Origin: Streptomyces sp. SID3343
Lineage (GTDB): Bacteria; Actinomycetota; Actinomycetes; Streptomycetales; Streptomycetaceae
NCBI RefSeq assembly: GCF_009865215.1
Contig: NZ_WWJX01001556.1
Coordinates: forward strand, 1-64,000
Reading direction: 5' to 3'
DNA: 64,000 bases
A program made the position numbers and the translations under genes. The notes below the pieces were generated by a model, which worked only from the letters and a program-made list of their open reading frames with translations, was not told where the DNA came from and did no database searches. Below, piece by piece: positions 34,596 to 43,121 of the stretch. The stretch's first letter is position 1, and each line of letters starts with the position of its first letter.

Positions 34596-35864
34596 TCAGC
34601 CGACGACGATGCGGCGGGCCGCGAGGATCTGCGGCTTCCACGCGGCGATGGTCGCGATCCTGGTCACGTCGCCCGTCTTGGGCGCGTTGACGATCAGACC
34701 GCCGCCGATGACCATCCCCACGTGTTCGGGGACGGCGGCGGTGCCGCGGGTGAACACGAGGTCTCCGGGGCGCAGGTCGGCGACGGTGACGGCCGTGCCC
34801 TCGTTGACCTGGGTGTACGTGGTGCGGGTGAGCTGGACGCCGGCCGCCGCGTAGGCCCGCTGCATGAGCGAGCTGCAGTCGCAGCGACCCATCGGGTCCG
34901 GGCCGCGCGGGTCCGTGCAGGTGCCGCCCCACTGGTAGGGCGTGCCGAGCTGGCCCAGCGCCCAGCGGATCGCCGTCTGCACGGCGGGCGGCGCGTCCGT
35001 GGGGATCGCGTAGCCCTCGGGCAGCGCCCCCGCGGGGATGGTTCCGAACCCCGAACCGTCACCACCGGCCCCGGAGCCGGCGGTGGAGGTGCATCCCGCC
35101 AGGCCGGCCCGAGCCGGCGGCGGGGGTGGTGCGGCTGGCGTCGAGGGCGTGGTCGACGACGGTGTGGTCGCGGGGGCGGGACTGATCGGCGGTGCCGGGA
35201 CGCCCGGGGTCGGCCGGTCGATGGGGTTGACGGCGACGGGCAGCGCGGCGGGGTGGGCGGGCGTCGTTCCGATCTGGGGCAGGACTCCTTCGATGGCCTT
35301 CTGGAGGGCCGTGGCCAGGGGTTCCCATTTGTCGTACGCGTCGGGGAATCCGGATTGCTGGACGGTCTGTGCGGCCTGACCCAGCGTCAGTTGCTCCCAG
35401 CCCTTGACCTTCTTGAGGGCCGCGTAGAACTTCGTGCTGGAGTAGACCGGATCCATGATCTGCTCGACCGAGCCCCAGCCCTGAGAGGGGCGTTGCTGGA
35501 ACAGGCCGACCGAATCCCTGTCCCCATAGGACAAGTTGATCAGCGTCGATTCCTGCATCGCCACGGCCAAGGCGATGCTCTGCCCGCGGGCCGAGACTTT
35601 GAGGGCCTGACCGGTGGCGACGATCGTCTGGGCGTTGGGGATCTGCTCGCGCGGGTTGGCCAGTTGCGGGATGTGCACGTTGCCGCTGAGGCCGGCCAGG
35701 ATGCGTTTGACCTCCTCGGCGATCGCCGCCGAGTCGACCGCGCCCTCCGCCGAGGTGTTCGCACACTTGGCCGAGGCGGTGCCCGACAGCGCGATCACGA
35801 TCGGCGCGATCATCACCAACGGCGACAGGGCGATCGCCCCGACGATGAGCCCCGCCTTCTTCAC
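34596..35864 (-). CDS. Secreted NlpC/P60 cell-wall hydrolase with lytic-transglycosylase-like domain
   Basis: About 422 residues. A basic start and membrane/signal helix (KKAGLIVGAIALSPLVMI; then PIVIALSGTASA) is followed by a lysozyme-like region (SIALAVAMQESTLINLSYGD then RDSVGLFQQRPSQGWGS). A Pro/Thr linker follows, then a C-terminal NlpC/P60 domain (LGTPYQWGGTC ... GRCDCSSLMQRAYAAAGV ... PEHVGMVIG), with catalytic Cys in CDCSS and His in EHVG. This is the VirB1-type enzyme that opens peptidoglycan for the transfer channel. GTG at 35864 is chosen at the basic start of the signal helix. It is the first gene of the minus-strand array, about 325 bases from the divergent promoter. Confidence 0.9.
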   Translation of the reverse strand: MKKAGLIVGAIALSPLVMIAPIVIALSGTASAKCANTSAEGAVDSAAIAEEVKRILAGLSGNVHIPQLANPREQIPNAQTIVATGQALKVSARGQSIALAVAMQESTLINLSYGDRDSVGLFQQRPSQGWGSVEQIMDPVYSSTKFYAALKKVKGWEQLTLGQAAQTVQQSGFPDAYDKWEPLATALQKAIEGVLPQIGTTPAHPAALPVAVNPIDRPTPGVPAPPISPAPATTPSSTTPSTPAAPPPPPARAGLAGCTSTAGSGAGGDGSGFGTIPAGALPEGYAIPTDAPPAVQTAIRWALGQLGTPYQWGGTCTDPRGPDPMGRCDCSSLMQRAYAAAGVQLTRTTYTQVNEGTAVTVADLRPGDLVFTRGTAAVPEHVGMVIGGGLIVNAPKTGDVTRIATIAAWKPQILAARRIVVG

Positions 35865-36191
35865 GGACGACCCTCGCGCATCCGACAGGGCCAGGAGTGT
35901 CGCTGCGCCCGCGAGATATCCGGGGGCGGTATCCGTTTCGATTTCATCACGCCTCGATTCATTGGCGGGCGCGCACCGCTTTCGGTTTCCGGTTGCGGCG
36001 CGCACCCGACTTCGTCCGGAGACCCGGTGTTACCGCACCGGGAATCCGATTCACCCCGCCTGGACACGGGGCAACACGCGGGCGTCGATGTGAATCCCAC
36101 CATTTACGCCACGCTGTTCCGCAGATCGATCGGCTTCGCGCCTCACGGTCGGAGAACGCCCCGGGTGTCGGGGTCTTCCTTGGAACACGAC
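35865..36191 (-). promoter_or_regulatory. Long leader of the transfer operon
   Basis: About 325 bases between the predicted minus-strand promoter (36195-36222) and the NlpC/P60 start, without a supported gene. A leader of this length could hold regulation, but no clear riboswitch or terminator was recognised. Confidence 0.4.
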
Positions 36192-36194
36192 CGG

Positions 36195-36222
36195 AGACTA
36201 GACCCGAGTCGTGACGCCGCAA
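36195..36222 (-). promoter_or_regulatory. Promoter of the minus-strand transfer operon
   Basis: On the minus strand TTGCGG, 16 bases, TAGTCT: a fair match to the HrdB-type consensus of actinomycetes (TTGAC-like / TAG..T). It lies inside the left 37-bp arm and points to the NlpC/P60 gene. Confidence 0.55.
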
Positions 36223-36406
36223 AATCGTGAGGATTCACGAGTCCCGTGTGAATCAATGAATACGGACGGCACGGCATGGCGCGGCATTCCCCGACATTCC
36301 ACAGGGTCTCTGCCTGCATGTTTGTTCCAGTCGACGCAGCTCCCGGGGGTCGTTCGACGATTCTGCGGCATCCGTGTGCCGCACCGGCGGAATCGGGAGA
36401 ACGATT

Positions 36407-36434
36407 TTGTGGCGTCACACATCGGGTCTAGTCT
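36407..36434 (+). promoter_or_regulatory. Promoter of the plus-strand methyltransferase operon
   Basis: TTGTGG, 16 bases, TAGTCT in the right 37-bp arm, pointing to the methyltransferase at 36514. Spacing and -10 are identical to the minus-strand promoter, so both directions should respond to the same factors. Confidence 0.55.
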
Positions 36435-36513
36435 CCGTTTCCCATCGCCGGTGCGGATTGATCTTCACGACCCCGGGATGGCCTCCTCCGTATTTCGAGA
36501 AAGGCTCGCGCCT

Positions 36514-37239
36514 ATGCCCTACGCCCTGCATCGAGGTGACGCTTTGAGCGTTCTCTCGGGGCTCCCCGACGAAAGCGTCGACGCGCTCGTCACCGACCCT
36601 CCGTACAACTCCGGCGGGCGCACGAGCATGGATCGGACCACGCGCAGCGCGCGGTCCAAGTACACGTCCGAAAAGGGTGGGCTCCCGGATTTCGGCGACG
36701 AGAACAAGGACCAGCGCAGTTTCACCAGGTGGATGACGGAGATCCTGCGGGAGTCGTATCGGGTCACGGTTCCCACGGGCACCGCGATCGTGTTCATCGA
36801 CTGGCGGCAGTTGCCGTCGCTCACGGACGCGATGCAGATGGCCGGGTGGACGTGGCGCGGCGTCGCCGCCTGGCACAAGCCCGCGAGCCGGCCGCAGAAG
36901 GGCCGGATCAAGCAGTCCTGCGAGTTCATCGTGTGGGGCAGTAAGGGGGCCGTCGATGCCTCCAGGAACCCGGTCTATTTGCCGGGGTTGTACACCGCGT
37001 CCCAGCCGCGCAAGGACCGCAAGCACATCACGCAGAAGCCGCTGTCGGTGATGCGCGAGTTGGTCACGTTGTGCCCGCCCGGCGGCGTGGTCCTGGATCC
37101 GTTCGCGGGTTCGGGCACGACCGGGGTCGCGGCCCTGATGGAGGGCCGCCGGTTCATCGGCGTCGAGTACTCGCCGCAGTACGCCGACATCGCCGAGGCA
37201 CGACTGGCCGAGGCCGCCCAGTACGAACTCGCGGCCTGA
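36514..37239 (+). CDS. DNA methyltransferase, DPPY class (N6-adenine or N4-cytosine)
   Basis: About 241 residues. Catalytic motif VTDPPYNSGG near residue 30 and SAM-binding motif VVLDPFAGSGTTG near 190 are in the beta-class order (catalytic motif first). KPLSVMRELVTLCPPGG also fits the family. DPPY indicates an exocyclic-amino methyltransferase, probably N6-adenine; N4-cytosine cannot be excluded. ATG at 36514 is taken because the conserved start PYALHRGDALSVL follows; ATG at 36478 would add 12 residues. No nuclease is adjacent, so it is an orphan enzyme, first gene of the plus operon and divergently controlled with the transfer genes. Ends YELAA. Confidence 0.88.
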   Translation: MPYALHRGDALSVLSGLPDESVDALVTDPPYNSGGRTSMDRTTRSARSKYTSEKGGLPDFGDENKDQRSFTRWMTEILRESYRVTVPTGTAIVFIDWRQLPSLTDAMQMAGWTWRGVAAWHKPASRPQKGRIKQSCEFIVWGSKGAVDASRNPVYLPGLYTASQPRKDRKHITQKPLSVMRELVTLCPPGGVVLDPFAGSGTTGVAALMEGRRFIGVEYSPQYADIAEARLAEAAQYELAA

Positions 37240-37322
37240 CCCCCGAGCGGCCGGGTCGAGCCCCGGCCTCAGGATCGACCCGGCCGCCTGCCCCCGCCCC
37301 GCCGAGAAAGGGCCATTTCCTC

Positions 37323-38030
<708 letters not shown>

Positions 38031-38050
38031 ACCCGTCCGAAGGGAGTTTC

Positions 38051-38809
38051 GTGTACGACTTCGACCTGGAGGACTGGACACCGGCCGACGACGAGGCGGC
38101 CGAGGCGATCGAGGAGTTGTGCCTGCACGCGCCCGACCTGCTTCCGGTCTCCGCGCAGATCGACGCCAGTGAACAGTTCCTGGCGCTCGGCGACCTGGCC
38201 GCGCCGTGGGCCCCCGGCGGCTACCCGTGGCTTCGCGTGGTGCATATCGCACGGGATCCACTGACGGCCACCGCCCGCGTCGAGCACGCACAGGCCGCCA
38301 CGCTCGCCCTCGCCGAGGGTTGGCTTCTGGAGCGCGGCGCCGATCCCGACCGGCTGGTGCGCGATCCCGACCAACTCGCACCCGCCGACCCGCAGACACA
38401 CGAGATCGAGGGCCGCACGCGTGAAGCCGGCAACCGGCTCCGCGTCCTGGAGCACTCCAGCGACTACGACACCGACCAGAGCGCCGAGACCTGGGTCGTC
38501 ATGCACGACGACCAACCCGTCGATGCCGAGCTGCCGTTCGTGGTGCAGATCGAACAGGTGCTGCGCGACCCCTGGCGCTACTCGGTGCGCGAAGGGCGCT
38601 TCCCCGACCGGGACACGGCCGTGCGATGGCTCACCACACGCGAAGACCCCCTGTCGCAGGCGACCCCCGTCGACCCGGTGGGCCGCTCACAAACGGCGGC
38701 GGCCCGCAGCCGCACCGCAGCGCCGTCGGGCCCGGGACCGACCGGACCGACCCTTGCCCATCCCGCACGGTCGGCGGGGACGGCTCCGACCACCGGGCCC
38801 GGTCGATGA
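38051..38809 (+). CDS. Unknown acidic protein
   Basis: 252 residues; very acidic N-terminus (YDFDLEDWTPADDEAAEAIE), mixed alpha/beta middle (PWLRVVHIARDPLTATARVE), then a second segment (WVVMHDDQPVDAELPFVVQI; DRDTAVRWLTTRED) and an Ala/Pro tail ending TTGPGR. GTG follows AAGGGAG. It overlaps the RelE-like gene by four bases (ATGA). It occupies the place an antitoxin would but does not resemble one. Confidence 0.55.
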   Translation: MYDFDLEDWTPADDEAAEAIEELCLHAPDLLPVSAQIDASEQFLALGDLAAPWAPGGYPWLRVVHIARDPLTATARVEHAQAATLALAEGWLLERGADPDRLVRDPDQLAPADPQTHEIEGRTREAGNRLRVLEHSSDYDTDQSAETWVVMHDDQPVDAELPFVVQIEQVLRDPWRYSVREGRFPDRDTAVRWLTTREDPLSQATPVDPVGRSQTAAARSRTAAPSGPGPTGPTLAHPARSAGTAPTTGPGR

Positions 38810-39267
38810 GCGTCGTGCGGTGGGGATTCAACGCCCTGCCCGAAGCCATCGAGGACCTGGACCGCATGCCCCGCGACATCCGCGCCGACGCCCTGGCCCT
38901 GGTGCACGACGTCATGCGCACCCACATCCGCGGCCCCCGACTCGACAACCACCAAGCCCGCGAACTCGACGGCTGCCGCAAGCTCTACGTCGGCCCAGCC
39001 GCCGACTGGCGCGTGGTGTACATCGAAATGCCACAGCCTCCGGGGCCCCGCGACCACCAGGACATCGTCATCGTCGCGGCCGGCCCACGCGCCGACCTGA
39101 GCGTCTACGAAGCCGCGGCGGCACGCCTGCGGACCAACCACGCCGGCAACGACCGCACCCCGCAGGCCGCCCGCGCCCGCTCCTCGCACGCCGGCCCCGC
39201 ACCGACCACGCCGACCGCGCGCGTTCCCGCTGCCGCGCCCTCACCACGCCCGGCACCGCGCCGCTGA
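38806..39267 (+). CDS. RelE/HigB-like protein
   Basis: 153 residues. Residues ~1-105 look like a RelE/ParE-superfamily fold: ALPEAIEDLDRMPRDIRADA, then LDGCRKLYVGPAADWRVVYI, the strand pair that carries active-site residues in such mRNA interferases. The remainder is a Pro/Ala tail ending PAPRR, unusual for RelE toxins, which normally end after the fold. No recognisable antitoxin is adjacent. It could be an orphan toxin, a toxin neutralised by the overlapping upstream protein, or a RelE-derived effector. Confidence 0.65.
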   Translation: MSVVRWGFNALPEAIEDLDRMPRDIRADALALVHDVMRTHIRGPRLDNHQARELDGCRKLYVGPAADWRVVYIEMPQPPGPRDHQDIVIVAAGPRADLSVYEAAAARLRTNHAGNDRTPQAARARSSHAGPAPTTPTARVPAAAPSPRPAPRR

Positions 39268-39287
39268 ACCACCCGTACGAGGACCCC

Positions 39288-39827
39288 ATGGACAAGGAAC
39301 TCCCCCCGCCCGGCCCCCTCCTGGGAACCCGCGTCCTGGACGAACTCCTGGGCCCGGACGCTCTGGCCACACTGCGCCACCGGCACCACGAGAACCCCGC
39401 GCAGGAACAGATGGCTTCGCTGATCTTCCACTGCGCCCTCAACCTCAACACCCGCGACCTGATCTTCCGACAGGTCGCGCACGCCGCCGCGAACGCCCTG
39501 GCGGCTATGGGCACCGACGCGGAAACACCACCACAAAACACGTCGGGAGTGGCCACCGCACGGATCGAATTCCTGGCGGGAGAACGCGAACAGGCCCGCC
39601 ACCACCTGTGCCTGCTCATCGGCGCCTACAACGCCTGCACCCCACCACCACCCCCGGAGCACGGGCAACGCAGGACTCACGAAATCGACCCCGAGCACCG
39701 CGCGCTGTCGATCGTGCCCACCCCTGCCGAACCCGCGACCCACCGGACGGCCCAGCCCCCCGTCCCACCGTCGACCACGGCCGCCGGCGCCCAGGCCCCC
39801 GACCTCGGCCGACGCCGGGCCCGCTGA
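39288..39827 (+). CDS. Unknown protein
   Basis: 179 residues. Helical core (QEQMASLIFHCALNLNTRDL then IFRQVAHAAANALAAMG; EREQARHHLCLLIGAYNA) and disordered C-terminal third ending GRRRAR. ATG follows GAGGAC. No family recognised. Confidence 0.55.
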   Translation: MDKELPPPGPLLGTRVLDELLGPDALATLRHRHHENPAQEQMASLIFHCALNLNTRDLIFRQVAHAAANALAAMGTDAETPPQNTSGVATARIEFLAGEREQARHHLCLLIGAYNACTPPPPPEHGQRRTHEIDPEHRALSIVPTPAEPATHRTAQPPVPPSTTAAGAQAPDLGRRRAR

Positions 39828-39872
39828 AACCGAACCCGCCCCCTCCCCACCGCACCTGTCAAGAGGACCGTC

Positions 39873-40733
39873 ATGCCCACGATCACCTCCCCGCTCGCCG
39901 ACGAACACACCGAACGTGCCGTGGCGATGCTCAACCCGCGCTGGTCGACCTGGGTCCTGCAGACCATGGCCCAAACCCCGGGCGAACATCTGCGTACGGG
40001 TGAGGTGGCCCGCGCGCTTCCGTGGCTCTCCGTCAGCCTGGTGTCCCAGCGGATCGCCCGCCTCGCCCAGGACGGCCTCGTCGAAGCCGCCACCCACCAG
40101 GGCCGGCACTCCGGCTACCGCTTGACGACGGCGGGGCGGTCGCTGGAGCCGGTGCACACCTCGCTCGCCGCCTGGTCGCGCGAACACCTCGCGCACACCG
40201 GCCCGCTCCCGCAGGCGGAGGCGGCCGAGCAGACGCTCGCCGCGTTGCGCAACCGCCACACCCTCCCGATCCTCCAAGTCCTGCGCGACCGGGACCTGGT
40301 CAGGTTCGGCGACCTCAAGCAGGCCGCCCCCGGCCTTCAGGACGCCATGCTGGGCCTTCGCCTGCACCAGCTCCAGGACGACGGCCTCGTCGCCCGCACC
40401 GACGGACATCGCGGCCAGTACGCGCTCACCGAACGTGGGCGAGCCCTGGACCCGGTCATCGGCGACCTGACCGTCTGGGCCCACCGGCACATCGCTCCCG
40501 CCAACAGCCCCTCCCCGACCGCCGTGGCACTCACCGCCGTCCGGACGTCGGCCCGTCCGACCACGCCGCCGAACGCACCTGCGCACGACGCGACCCGATC
40601 GGCGGCGACCGGCCGAAGCACCGTTCACGTCGCCGTGTTCGCGGTGACCTTCTCCCACCCCGGCGACACCCTCGGCCCCGGCCCGGCCACCCCCACCGTC
40701 GCCGGACCCCCGCGCGCCGGGCAGCGCCGGTGA
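39873..40733 (+). CDS. HxlR-type regulator with two winged-helix domains
   Basis: 286 residues. Two HxlR-like winged-helix units: residues ~15-105 (NPRWSTWVLQTMAQTPG ... VSQRIARLAQDGLVEAATHQ) and ~118-205 (RNRHTLPILQVLRDRDLVRF ... LGLRLHQLQDDGLVARTDGH). Single-domain HxlR proteins dimerise on DNA; a tandem version could bind as a monomer. A ~80-residue Pro/Thr tail ending GQRR follows. It is overlapped by the first DUF317 gene (GTGA) and may regulate the plus operon. Confidence 0.85.
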   Translation: MPTITSPLADEHTERAVAMLNPRWSTWVLQTMAQTPGEHLRTGEVARALPWLSVSLVSQRIARLAQDGLVEAATHQGRHSGYRLTTAGRSLEPVHTSLAAWSREHLAHTGPLPQAEAAEQTLAALRNRHTLPILQVLRDRDLVRFGDLKQAAPGLQDAMLGLRLHQLQDDGLVARTDGHRGQYALTERGRALDPVIGDLTVWAHRHIAPANSPSPTAVALTAVRTSARPTTPPNAPAHDATRSAATGRSTVHVAVFAVTFSHPGDTLGPGPATPTVAGPPRAGQRR

Positions 40734-41575
40734 CGCCCGAGGAACTGGACGCCCTCACCGCCCACGACGACCTCGAAGAGCTGTTCGTCTCGCCGCGTCA
40801 CCTGGCCGGGTCGCGCGCCGACGGCGACGAAGCGATCAAGCCCTTGCTGGACGCGGGCTGGTCCCACCGGTACGACGATCTCGGGAACGTGTACGTCGAC
40901 TCGCCGTGCATGAGGGTACGGGTGGCCTTCACGCCCGAGGGCGAGGACATCGGACTGTGGCACGTCACCGCCGCGACCCTGCCGATGCACTTGCCCAGGT
41001 GGAAGATGGTCGCCGACGCGCGGGTCCCCGTCGAGGCCGTCGCCGCCTTCACCACCGCCCTGGCCGCGAGTGTCGCGGCAGACGGCGAGGAGTTCCTGGT
41101 CGCCCCCTTGGGTGCCACGCCGGGCTGGTACCCGCTCTCCGAGGCGGGCTGGCGCGAACGCATCGACGACGCCCTGGCCGAGTTCGTCTCTCCCGAGGGT
41201 TTGGCCCACCTGGTGTGCAATCGCTCCCCCAGCTCCTACGCGGGAGAGATGTCGAGCGGTCCACACGCGTGGGATCTGGAGATCGGGGGCGGTCGATATC
41301 GCGATCACGCCACGTTCACCAGCGACACCCCCGCGCACCTGATCGCCGCCTTCACCACGGCCCTCGCCGATCCGACGCCCGTGCCCCGCACCCGACGCGA
41401 ACTCCCGAAGGAGTACCTGCGGCACCTGACCGCGACGCCCGCCGGGCACGCGCCTGCCCGCGCGAACGCGGCGGCGAGCCGCACCACCACAAATGCCCGG
41501 GCCGCGCCGCCCGTGGCCGCACACCCGACCGGAGCGGTCGCCGCGGCTCCGCATCGCACGACGGCGAAGCGATAG
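40730..41575 (+). CDS. DUF317 (SPDY) protein, two domains
   Basis: 281 residues. First DUF317 unit: LFVSPRHLAGSRADGDEAIK, AGWSHRYDDLGNVYVDSPCM, GLWHVTAATLPMHLPRWKMV, AVAAFTTALAA. Second unit is more divergent (GWYPLSEAGWRERIDDALAE ... HLIAAFTTALADP). DUF317 is known from Streptomyces plasmids and chromosomes without an assigned function. Disordered tail ends TTAKR. GTG overlaps the HxlR stop. Confidence 0.8.
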   Translation: MTPEELDALTAHDDLEELFVSPRHLAGSRADGDEAIKPLLDAGWSHRYDDLGNVYVDSPCMRVRVAFTPEGEDIGLWHVTAATLPMHLPRWKMVADARVPVEAVAAFTTALAASVAADGEEFLVAPLGATPGWYPLSEAGWRERIDDALAEFVSPEGLAHLVCNRSPSSYAGEMSSGPHAWDLEIGGGRYRDHATFTSDTPAHLIAAFTTALADPTPVPRTRRELPKEYLRHLTATPAGHAPARANAAASRTTTNARAAPPVAAHPTGAVAAAPHRTTAKR

Positions 41576-41660
41576 CACCCGCTGCACGCCTGCCTCCCCG
41601 CGTCGGGGTGGCGGCCGTGCCACATCAGGCGGATCGAGCCGCACGGAGAAGGGAGTTCCC

Positions 41661-42524
41661 TTGCACACGTACACGGAGACCTCCGAGATCTTGGAGGAGG
41701 ACGTCGAGTGCGAGGCGTGGATCGCGCCGCCGTACCTGGCCGGGATCGGCGACAGCGACCTGGCGTTCCGCGCCCTCGAAGAGGAATTCGGGTGGACATG
41801 GGTCAAAGGCCCCGGACACACCGAGAGCGCCCACAGTCCATGCGAACGAGCCAGAGTCACGCTCGCAAAGCGTGAAGACGATCCGGACGAGCAGTGGGAC
41901 TGGGAGATCCACGTCGACCCGGGCTTCGGCGCCGGTGAGGAATGGCGGGCCGAGTTCGAGCACGAGACGCCGGTGGAGGTTGTCCGGGCGACGGCCACCG
42001 CCATCGCCCGCGACCTCGCCGGCGACGGGCCCACGCGGACACCCACCGGCATCGGCTTCACCGCGGTGGTGGACCGCGCGGGTTGGCCCATCCACCTGCA
42101 CGGCCACACGGCGGTGGGCACGATCGCCCCGAACGGGCTCCTGGCCGTCACCCGCTCGCACCCCTCGGCGGGACCACGCTCCGACGACTGGACCTGGCAC
42201 CTGCGCGCGGGCGAGATCAACGACCTCGTCTGGGCCGGACGCCTGTCCGCGTCGATGCCACGGCACGTCGTCGCCGCCGCGATGGACGCCCTCACCGATC
42301 CCCAACCCGTCCTGCGCGAGGCCCGTTGGCTGCCCACCTCCTCCCTGCACCTGATCAGGGTCCGCCCCTCCCACTGGGTGCCCACCGCCGCGATGAACAC
42401 CGCAGCCGTGCCACCGGCCCGCGCACCACGCGTCCCCACCGGCCTCACCCCGGACCAACTCGCCCTCGCCGCCCGGCACCACACGAACAACCCACCCACC
42501 ACCTCGACCGCGCCCCCCCGATGA
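41661..42524 (+). CDS. DUF317-like protein
   Basis: 287 residues; diverged DUF317 pair: EAWIAPPYLAGIGDSDLAFR, WTWVKGPGHTESAHSPCER, WDWEIHVDPGFGAGEEWRAE, and a second part ending MPRHVVAAAMDALTDPQPVL. TTG at 41661 after AAGGGAG is the best start. Tail ends STAPPR. Confidence 0.65.
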   Translation: MHTYTETSEILEEDVECEAWIAPPYLAGIGDSDLAFRALEEEFGWTWVKGPGHTESAHSPCERARVTLAKREDDPDEQWDWEIHVDPGFGAGEEWRAEFEHETPVEVVRATATAIARDLAGDGPTRTPTGIGFTAVVDRAGWPIHLHGHTAVGTIAPNGLLAVTRSHPSAGPRSDDWTWHLRAGEINDLVWAGRLSASMPRHVVAAAMDALTDPQPVLREARWLPTSSLHLIRVRPSHWVPTAAMNTAAVPPARAPRVPTGLTPDQLALAARHHTNNPPTTSTAPPR

Positions 42525-42554
42525 CCAACCACGCCCGAAAGCAACGGAGTTGAC

Positions 42555-43058
42555 GTGACTCGAATACGACCCCAGGCCCGAACAGTGTGGCTGACCGACC
42601 TCGACGCGATCCCCGACCGACTGGCGACGGCGGTGACCAGCGCCCTGGAATTCGTCGAGGAACACCTCGCCATCGAAACGAGCTTCACCGCGACGCTGCG
42701 CGACCTCGGTGTAGTCGTCTGTGAGGAACACGAGCTGTCACTCGGCTTCTCCCGGGTGATCGAAAGCGAGGTCGTACGCCGTATGACGGCCGCCGGCGGC
42801 GCATTCCCGCCGCCGCTGATCTCGCGGGACACGGACTACGAGGCAATCCAGGAGATCGAAGCCCTCCCCACGGTCCTCCAGAAAGCCCTCGCCGCGACCG
42901 CGATCACCCAACTACGCGCCAACACAAACCCGTTGCCTTCGACGCGAGCGCGTATCGCAGGACCCGACCGATCCCCCGAGGCGGCACCGACCGGCCCGCA
43001 ATCGGTCGCGGGAAACCCCGCCCTCGTACCGGGCGCATTGTCTCGCCGTGGGCGCTGA
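42555..43058 (+). CDS. VWLTDL-family protein 1
   Basis: 167 residues. Paralogue of the gene at 44525: RTVWLTDLDAIPDRLATAVT, VRRMTAAGGAFPPPLIS, IEALPTVLQKALAATAITQL. No known family. Basic tail ends LSRRGR. GTG follows CGGAG. Confidence 0.6.
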   Translation: MTRIRPQARTVWLTDLDAIPDRLATAVTSALEFVEEHLAIETSFTATLRDLGVVVCEEHELSLGFSRVIESEVVRRMTAAGGAFPPPLISRDTDYEAIQEIEALPTVLQKALAATAITQLRANTNPLPSTRARIAGPDRSPEAAPTGPQSVAGNPALVPGALSRRGR

Positions 43059-43121
43059 CCGGACCGCGCCACCCCGGCCACCTTCGTCTCGGCGCCGGTA
43101 CGCCATGCCCACAGGAGTCCT

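Larger units (their letters stand above)
36192..36437. repeat. 37-bp inverted repeat bounding a 246-bp divergent control region
   Basis: 36192-36228 and 36401-36437 are inverted copies of one 37-bp sequence, identical at 33 positions (shared core cggagactagacccga, and gtgacgcc plus caaaatcgt). Two smaller palindromes lie between: gattcac / gtgaatc (36232-36238 and 36248-36254) and gcggca / tgccgc (36365-36370 and 36377-36382). Each arm contains a promoter pointing outward. No flanking target duplication was seen, so a transposon relic is less likely than paired regulatory arms. Confidence 0.9.

Noticed and set aside
36192-36437. MITE or small insertion sequence
   Set aside because: The inverted arms fit, but no target-site duplication flanks them and the arms contain well-placed outward promoters for both flanking operons.
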